Positions 6,980-12,821 of a stretch of 12,821 bases of DNA are shown piece by piece. Source of the stretch: Bacteroidota bacterium (GTDB taxonomy: Bacteria > Bacteroidota > Ignavibacteria > SZUA-365); assembly GCA_018224415.1 (NCBI GenBank), contig JAGTUZ010000319.1, forward strand, positions 1 to 12,821, read 5' to 3'. The stretch's first letter is position 1; each line of letters begins with the position of its first letter. The notes under the pieces were generated by a model. It searched no databases. It had not been told where the DNA came from and saw only the letters and a program-made list of their open reading frames with translations. Made by a program: the position numbers and the translations under genes.

Positions 6980-9900
6980 ATGCTCCGTCGCCGCATTCCC
7001 GCCACCTCACTGCTGACCGGTCTCGCCTTCGTATTGGCTTTCGCCTCCTCCGTGCAGGGCCAGCAGTCCTCGGCTTCGTCCCAACCGGCGTTCACTCCGC
7101 GACTCGACCATCGTTTCGCCCCGCACAGCAACGGTGCGCTCGCTGAGACCCGCGCGGCGCTGCCCGATACCGTGCGTGTGCTGGCGCTGATGGTGGATTT
7201 CCAGGAGGACGACGACACGCGCACGAGCGGGACGGGGAAGTTCGGTACGATTTACGAATACGACTACGGCACGGAGATCCTTGATCCCCTGCCGCATGAC
7301 CGCACCTACTTCCAGCGGCATGTCCAGTTTCTGGAGAACTATGTCCGGAAAACTTCCGGCTGGAAGACCTTTGTCCGCGGTGAGGTGATCGACGGCGTGG
7401 TCACCATGCCGAAGCTGCTTGCCGATTACAGTTACCGCAAGGGAGAGTCCGAGGCGCCCGTGGCGCAATTCGCCGTCGATGCCTGGGCGCTCGCCGCGGC
7501 GCAGTTTCCGTCGGTGGCCTTCGGCGACTATCACATGTTCGTGATTTTCCATGCCGGACGCGGGCGCGACATCGACCTCGTGTCCGTGAACGGTTTTGAT
7601 CCGACACCGCTGGACATCCCCTCGCTGTCCTTCACCCCCGATGGCTTCCGCCGCCTGCTGGGCGCGTCCTTCGACGGTGTGTCCATGCCCGACGGTTCGC
7701 GCATCACCAACTGCGCCGTGCTGCCGACAACAAATATCCGCGAGATCCCGCTCATAGACGGATCGACCGGTCTGCTCGAACTCACCATCAACGGACTGCT
7801 GGCCGCGAGCTTCGGCACCTGGGCCGGACTGCCCGACCTCTTCGACACGCAGACCGGCAAGACCGGCATCGGACGCTTCGGCCTGATGGACGGCGAAGGC
7901 ATTTTCGCCTACGGCGGTATCGCGCCACCGGAGCCCAGCGCGTGGGAAAAGCAGATGCTGGGCTGGACCGTCGCCCGCGAGGCCATGCCCGGAAAACAGA
8001 ATTACATCCTCACATCCTCCGACACGCTGTCGACACCCGACGTGCTGCGCGTGCCGATCACGAACCGTGAGTACTGGCTGCTGGAGAACCGGCAGCGCGA
8101 CCGCGGCAACGACGGCCAGTTGGTGACCTTCGTTTCCGGCGGACAGGTGCAGCAGGTGCGTTTTCCCAAGGACACCCTGGGCTTCGAAAACAGCAACGTG
8201 CAGCAACTCAAGGGTGTCATCATCGACGTGGAGGACTATGACTGGGCGCTGCCTGGCGGACGCGTCGTCGTCGACGACCGTCAGGCCCGCGTCAACGGCG
8301 GTATCCTCGTCTGGCATGTCGACGAGAACATCATCGAGGCCAACCGGGCATCCAACACCGTGAACACGGGAAAAGGACCCAAAGGTGTGGATCTCGAGCA
8401 GGCGGGTGGTCCGCAGGACATTGGCAAGGACATCCAGACCGTCTTCGGCACCGAGACCGGCACGGGTTCGGCGCTCGACTACTGGACGCGCGACAACATC
8501 TCGCCCGTCTACACGAATCGCTTCGACGCCTACACCTTCCCGAACACCCGCGCCAACAGCGGGGCATTCACGCATGTGACCCTCGACAGCTTCTCCGCTT
8601 CCGGTCCCGTCATGAACCTCGACATCGCTCTCGGCGACAACACCGTCGCGCCCGTGGCGGGGTGGCCGGTGGATCTCTCACCGCTCATGGGTGGCGGGGA
8701 AATCCTGGACGGCCTCCAGGCGGTTGATATCGACGACGATGGCGTCGAAGAAATCCTGGCAGTGCTGCATGATCCTGCAGGCGAATCGGCCCGCCTCCTG
8801 GTGTTCCGGCAGAACGGACAGCCGTTCCTGGGGAATACCGGAGTCGTGGCTCTTTTACCGGGCGCTGGCGCCATCACCGCAGCACCTGCCGTCGGCGACA
8901 TAGACGGGGACGGCGTCAAGGAAATCGTACTCCATGCCGGCGCACTTGCGGGCACACGCGGAGGAGATATCTGGATACTGTCCGCGACGGACTCGGACAA
9001 CGACGGATCGTTCGACCTTGAACGGCATCTGCACTTCCCGGTACAGAAAAACGAATTCAATGAAGATTACACCACCTTGCAGTCGAACATTCCGCAGATC
9101 CTGCACGGCAAAGCGGTGTTCGTCGTGCTCGGTACGGCAGCGGACACGCTGTACCGCATCGGCGGCACGGTGGAGCGTTTCGCGATTCCCCGCGACATCG
9201 CGGGGGTGGCGCGCTACACGTCCACGCTCGCGCCGCTCGGCGATGGCATGATCGTCGGCGCGACCGATCCCTCTCTGTTCATTGTGGATGCCACCGGCAG
9301 CGTGGTGCTGCCCCCACAACGCCTGCTCCATCAATCCGCGCCCCTGCGTGACGGAGACGCGCAGAAACCGCCGATGGTGTCTGCCGATTTCACGGGCGAC
9401 GGTCAGCTCGATTTCGCCTCCGTCAGCGAGCAGTGGCATGGCGATGGCTGGGTGCGGTCACTCTGGCTGTACGCGATCGGCTCCGATGGAGGCGCGGGTA
9501 CGGGTGGACCACAGATTCGCAACACACTTCCGGTTTCCCGCATGAGCGCATTCTCCGTTGCCGATGTCGACGGCGACGGCCGTGCAGACCTGCTTGTCGC
9601 CGACAGCAGTGGATCCATCGCCGCGCTGAATTACACTGCGGCAGCCATCGACGATTATCCGCTTTCCATGACACCGAAGTATGCCCTGGCTGTGAGAAGT
9701 GAAAGCGGCAGCGGTGATCAGGTGTTTGCCGTCGGCACGGATCGGCTGTACCAGATCCTCACCGGCGCGCGTGCGGCGGAAGGCTTCCCCATCGCCATCC
9801 CACAGCACGCTGCGGTGACATTGCTGCGCACCTCCGCCGGTCGTTTGGGGATTGCCGCGTCGACGCACGATGGCCGGTTGTATCTGTTTGAAACCGGCCG

Positions 9901-10285
9901 CTCCGTCGGCACGGACGATTTCGTATGGAAATCGCGGTATGCCGATGCACGCAACAGCATGAGCCGACCAGCCGGCGGCGCCGTCCCCGCTCCCATCGCG
10001 GAATTCTTTCCGCCAGAACGCTGCTACAACTGGCCGAATCCGGTGTACAACAACATGACGCGTATCCGATTCTACGTCGCGGAAGACGCCCTGGTGACGG
10101 TGAAGATCTACGATCTCGCCGGAGACAAGGTCGACGAACTGCATGGCAGTGCCATCGGGGGCACGGACAACGAGATTCCCTGGAACGTCTCAGGCATTCA
10201 GAGCGACACCTATCTCGCGCATGTGGAGGTGACCGCGGGAGGAAAGAAGGGAGAGAAAATCATCAAGATCGCCGTGGTGAAATAA
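6980..10285 (+). CDS. Secreted M6-metalloprotease-like protein with lost zinc site, FG-GAP repeats and T9SS C-terminal domain
   Basis: Predicted surface or secreted T9SS cargo of 1101 residues. A signal peptide covers 1-27 (cleavage VQG-QQ); AAGGGA lies eight bases before the ATG. Residues about 60-400 follow the M6 (immune inhibitor A) pattern, including GLPDLFDT, GIGRFGLMDG and PSAWEKQMLGW. Where M6 enzymes have HEFGH, this protein has ASFGT (276-280), so both zinc histidines and the catalytic glutamate are gone. It is therefore probably an inactive binding or structural protein. From about 580 to 870 there are FG-GAP/VCBS-like repeats with acidic calcium-type loops: DIDDDG, DIDGDG, DFTGDG and DVDGDG, plus DSDNDG. 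Residues about 1015-1101, beginning NWPNP, form a FlgD-like T9SS type A sorting domain. The next gene follows after 14 bp. The substrate or partner is unknown. Confidence 0.85.
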   Translation: MLRRRIPATSLLTGLAFVLAFASSVQGQQSSASSQPAFTPRLDHRFAPHSNGALAETRAALPDTVRVLALMVDFQEDDDTRTSGTGKFGTIYEYDYGTEILDPLPHDRTYFQRHVQFLENYVRKTSGWKTFVRGEVIDGVVTMPKLLADYSYRKGESEAPVAQFAVDAWALAAAQFPSVAFGDYHMFVIFHAGRGRDIDLVSVNGFDPTPLDIPSLSFTPDGFRRLLGASFDGVSMPDGSRITNCAVLPTTNIREIPLIDGSTGLLELTINGLLAASFGTWAGLPDLFDTQTGKTGIGRFGLMDGEGIFAYGGIAPPEPSAWEKQMLGWTVAREAMPGKQNYILTSSDTLSTPDVLRVPITNREYWLLENRQRDRGNDGQLVTFVSGGQVQQVRFPKDTLGFENSNVQQLKGVIIDVEDYDWALPGGRVVVDDRQARVNGGILVWHVDENIIEANRASNTVNTGKGPKGVDLEQAGGPQDIGKDIQTVFGTETGTGSALDYWTRDNISPVYTNRFDAYTFPNTRANSGAFTHVTLDSFSASGPVMNLDIALGDNTVAPVAGWPVDLSPLMGGGEILDGLQAVDIDDDGVEEILAVLHDPAGESARLLVFRQNGQPFLGNTGVVALLPGAGAITAAPAVGDIDGDGVKEIVLHAGALAGTRGGDIWILSATDSDNDGSFDLERHLHFPVQKNEFNEDYTTLQSNIPQILHGKAVFVVLGTAADTLYRIGGTVERFAIPRDIAGVARYTSTLAPLGDGMIVGATDPSLFIVDATGSVVLPPQRLLHQSAPLRDGDAQKPPMVSADFTGDGQLDFASVSEQWHGDGWVRSLWLYAIGSDGGAGTGGPQIRNTLPVSRMSAFSVADVDGDGRADLLVADSSGSIAALNYTAAAIDDYPLSMTPKYALAVRSESGSGDQVFAVGTDRLYQILTGARAAEGFPIAIPQHAAVTLLRTSAGRLGIAASTHDGRLYLFETGRSVGTDDFVWKSRYADARNSMSRPAGGAVPAPIAEFFPPERCYNWPNPVYNNMTRIRFYVAEDALVTVKIYDLAGDKVDELHGSAIGGTDNEIPWNVSGIQSDTYLAHVEVTAGGKKGEKIIKIAVVK

Positions 10286-10299
10286 CCGTGACTCTATCC

Positions 10300-12821
10300 A
10301 TGAACACCCGCATTATCGCAACGATTTGCTTCGCCCTTCTTTTCATCGCAGCGCCACTGCGTGCGCAGCCGGACAATTATTCCGCTCCGGAGAAGGAATG
10401 GTACACCATCACCACGAAGAACTTCTTCGTGCATTACCATGAGGGCGCGGAACGCACGGCGAAGGTCGTGGCGAAGATCGCCGAGGACGTGTACGGCCCG
10501 ATCACCTCGCTGTACAACCACGAGCCCGACACGCGCGTCAGCTTCATCATCAAGGACATCTCCGACTACGCCAACGGCGCGGCGTATTTCTACAACAACA
10601 AGATCGAGATCTGGTCCTCCCCGCTGGACTTCGAGCTGCGCGGCACGCACAACTGGCTGCGCAATGTGATCACGCACGAGTACACGCATATCATCCAGAT
10701 CCAGGCGGCGATGAAATTCGGCCGCCGGGTGCCGGCGATCACCTTCCAGTGGTTCGGCTACGAGAAGGAACGGCGCAAGGACGTGCTCTACGGATTTCCG
10801 AATCTTCTTGTCTCCTATCCCTTCCCCGGTGTCGTCGTCCCGCCCTGGCTGGCCGAGGGCACGGCGCAGTTCCAGCGCGGCCTGCTGGGCTACGAGCACT
10901 GGGACGCCCACCGCGACATGATCCTGCGCAGCTATGTGCTGGCGGATTCCATGCTGAGCTGGGGCGAGATGAGCGCTTTCGGCAAGTCCAGCCTCGGCAA
11001 TGAGAGCGTGTACAACGCGGGGTACAACCTGACGCGTTACATCGCGCAGAAGTACGGCGAGGACAAGCTGCCCGCCATCACCCGCGAACTGAGCCGGCCG
11101 TTCATTTTCACCGTCGACGCGGCCATCGAGAATGTGCTCGACATCAGCGGCCGCGAACTGTACGCCGCGTGGGCGGCGCATCTGAAGGAAGAGTATACGA
11201 AGCGCATCGCTCCCGTACTTGCGCGTCGCGTCGAAGGCGACCTGATCGGAGAAGTGGGCTTCGGCAATTTCCATCCCGAGTATTCGCCAGACGGGAAAAG
11301 GCTCGCGTACGTTTCCAACAAGACCTCGGATTATTTCGGACAGTCAGCCATCTACATCCGCGATATCATGAGCGGGGAAGAGAAGATGATCGCGCCGGGC
11401 GTGCAATCGACGCTCGGGTGGGCGCCCGACGGCACGCGCATCGTGTATTCGAAGTACAACGACCCGTCGGTCTACGGCCATCTCTATTACGACCTCTACG
11501 TCTACGATTTCACGGCGGAAAAGGAAACGCGACTCACGAAGGGTCTGCGTGCGTACAATCCCGCCTGGTCGCCCGACGGCACGCGCATCGCCTTCGCCTT
11601 CGCCACTGATGGGACAGTGAACCTCGGCATGGTCGCGGCCGACGGTAGCAGCTTCCGTCCGCTTACCGAGTTCACGAAAGGCGAACAGGTGTTCACCCCG
11701 AAATGGATGCCCGACGGCAGCGCGCTGGTGTTCGGATACTCCGGTCGGACGAAACGGCAGGTCGCACGGATCTCCGCCGACGGCACGGGCTTCGACGTGC
11801 TGATCGCGCATCTGCTTTACGACTGCCGCGATCCGCGTCCGACATCCGACGGCAAGGCCCTGCTCTACGCCAGCGACCGTCACGGTATTTTCAACATCTA
11901 CCGGCACGAGCTCGAAGGGAACAACGCCGACGCACAACTGACCAACGTCGTCGGCGGCGCCTTCATGCCCGCCGTCGATGCGGACGGCCATCTCGCCTAC
12001 GCGGCGTACACCGCGGGCGGATACAAGATCGCGCGACTGCGCGACGCGCAGCCGCTGCAGCTGCAGGGTAACGACTACCAGCCGTCGGGGATGTATTCCT
12101 CGCCCATCGCCTCGACGGGGGAGTGGGACTGGGACGCGCTCAACTCCTTCGACGACGGGCAGACACCGGAGTACAAGACCCCCGGGTACGAACGGCTGTT
12201 CCAGAGCATGATGTATTTCCCGACGCTGCGCTTCGACGAGTTCAATCCCGACAACACGGGTCTGGAAATCCTCAAACCCGGCGTCATGCTCTACGGCACC
12301 GACATTCTCAACCGGCTGGAATTCCTCGCTTCGGTCTCGGTGAACCTGAACCTCGAGCGCGACCTGTACCTCAACGTGACGTACCGCGACCGGCTGCCGC
12401 TGTTCAGCAGTCTCGGCCTGTATCCCGACCTCTCGCTGGAAGTGTACAACGTCACACGCAGCACCAGCACGGAAATCCCGTTTCCGCTCGACACCGTCGG
12501 CGTGGATGTGGATTTCAATCTGCTGGCCTTCTCTGCGCGGCTCGGACACAACATCGCCAACAACCACATGCGTCTCGAAGTCGGCTTCACGCACAACCGC
12601 TATACTTCCACCCTGGGCCAGTTCCAGAATCCCGACAACGACGCCGTCGTTCCCGCGAGAGACAATCTCTACCTCGTCGGCAACGACCTGAGCGCGCTGT
12701 CCCGTTACCGTGAAATCCTGCCGACACGTGACCGCGAGATCAATCCCATCGGTGTGCGTTTCTCGCTGCAGTACAACTACGAGTTCAACAACTACAATCC
12801 CGACGGGGACTACGAGATCGA
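10300..12821 (+). CDS. Zinc protease - PD40 propeller - beta-barrel fusion protein (3' end beyond window)
   Basis: The frame stays open from ATG 10300 to the window edge (840 codons). A signal peptide covers 1-22 (cleavage LRA-QP). Residues about 35-290 resemble peptidase-MA-like zinc proteases: HEYTH at 126-130 (two zinc ligands and the general base) and WLAEG with Glu186 as probable third ligand, so the site looks intact. About 320-600 hold at least five TolB-like PD40 propeller blades of the type SPDGxRxAYxS, at roughly 328, 373, 423, 468 and 515. After about 620 come alternating aromatic strands with turn-rich gaps, resembling an outer-membrane barrel of the BamA/surface-antigen sort. GTG 10288 is an in-frame alternative start, two bases after the preceding stop. 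No clear ribosome binding site is visible. Probably co-transcribed with the M6-like gene. It is an envelope-bound protease of unknown target; the barrel assignment is the weakest part. Confidence 0.8.
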   Translation, partial: MNTRIIATICFALLFIAAPLRAQPDNYSAPEKEWYTITTKNFFVHYHEGAERTAKVVAKIAEDVYGPITSLYNHEPDTRVSFIIKDISDYANGAAYFYNNKIEIWSSPLDFELRGTHNWLRNVITHEYTHIIQIQAAMKFGRRVPAITFQWFGYEKERRKDVLYGFPNLLVSYPFPGVVVPPWLAEGTAQFQRGLLGYEHWDAHRDMILRSYVLADSMLSWGEMSAFGKSSLGNESVYNAGYNLTRYIAQKYGEDKLPAITRELSRPFIFTVDAAIENVLDISGRELYAAWAAHLKEEYTKRIAPVLARRVEGDLIGEVGFGNFHPEYSPDGKRLAYVSNKTSDYFGQSAIYIRDIMSGEEKMIAPGVQSTLGWAPDGTRIVYSKYNDPSVYGHLYYDLYVYDFTAEKETRLTKGLRAYNPAWSPDGTRIAFAFATDGTVNLGMVAADGSSFRPLTEFTKGEQVFTPKWMPDGSALVFGYSGRTKRQVARISADGTGFDVLIAHLLYDCRDPRPTSDGKALLYASDRHGIFNIYRHELEGNNADAQLTNVVGGAFMPAVDADGHLAYAAYTAGGYKIARLRDAQPLQLQGNDYQPSGMYSSPIASTGEWDWDALNSFDDGQTPEYKTPGYERLFQSMMYFPTLRFDEFNPDNTGLEILKPGVMLYGTDILNRLEFLASVSVNLNLERDLYLNVTYRDRLPLFSSLGLYPDLSLEVYNVTRSTSTEIPFPLDTVGVDVDFNLLAFSARLGHNIANNHMRLEVGFTHNRYTSTLGQFQNPDNDAVVPARDNLYLVGNDLSALSRYREILPTRDREINPIGVRFSLQYNYEFNNYNPDGDYEI

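Noticed and set aside
7007..8575. Minus-strand open frame of 522 codons antisense to the M6-like gene
   Set aside because: It is a compositional shadow. The + strand frame has a signal peptide, M6 motifs and a C-terminal domain. Similar shadows at 400-1569, 4359-5411, 10294-11274 and 11344-12594 were dropped for the same reason.
1..12821. tRNA, rRNA, CRISPR array or insertion sequence
   Set aside because: The window is almost fully occupied by large + strand genes. No cloverleaf, regularly spaced repeat-spacer pattern, transposase or terminal inverted repeats were seen.

Overview
This is a GC-rich window (about 60% GC by eye). All genes lie on the + strand, and the core is a pair of type IX secretion system (T9SS) outer-membrane genes, porU and porV. 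T9SS occurs only in the Bacteroidota/FCB group. High GC, FlgD-like C-terminal sorting domains starting NxPNP, and poor Shine-Dalgarno use suggest a deep-branching or GC-rich member (Ignavibacteriota, Kapabacteria or Rhodothermota-like). The sequence alone does not fix the genus.

Layout. 1-243: the end of an unidentified upstream gene, with two short tandem-repeat arrays (3 x 21 bp and 3 x 18 bp). 244-1518: a Wzx/MVF-type polysaccharide flippase. 1515-5606 (probable true start 1593): a PorU-type C25 sortase with its His/Cys pair. 5678-6859: the PorV outer-membrane barrel. 6900-6934: a strong hairpin terminator closing this block. 6980-10285: a secreted M6-metalloprotease-like protein in which every residue of the zinc motif is replaced, followed by FG-GAP/VCBS-type repeats and a T9SS-type C-terminal domain. 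10300 to the window end: an incomplete gene with an intact HEYTH zinc-protease motif, a TolB-like PD40 propeller and a beta-barrel-like C-terminal region.

How they may work together. PorU and PorV form the cell-surface complex that receives T9SS cargo, removes its C-terminal signal and attaches it to anionic lipopolysaccharide. A flippase overlapping porU by ATGA suggests that glycan supply and the sortase share a transcript. Downstream of the terminator, the M6-like protein looks like T9SS cargo, and the protease-propeller-barrel gene is probably co-transcribed with it. All four exported proteins are predicted to start with Gln after signal-peptide cleavage, a known Bacteroidota habit.

Most worth following up: the M6 pseudoprotease paired with an apparently active protease-propeller-barrel protein next to porUV; the flippase-sortase coupling; and the repeat-bearing junction at the left edge, where the reading frame of the upstream gene is unresolved.
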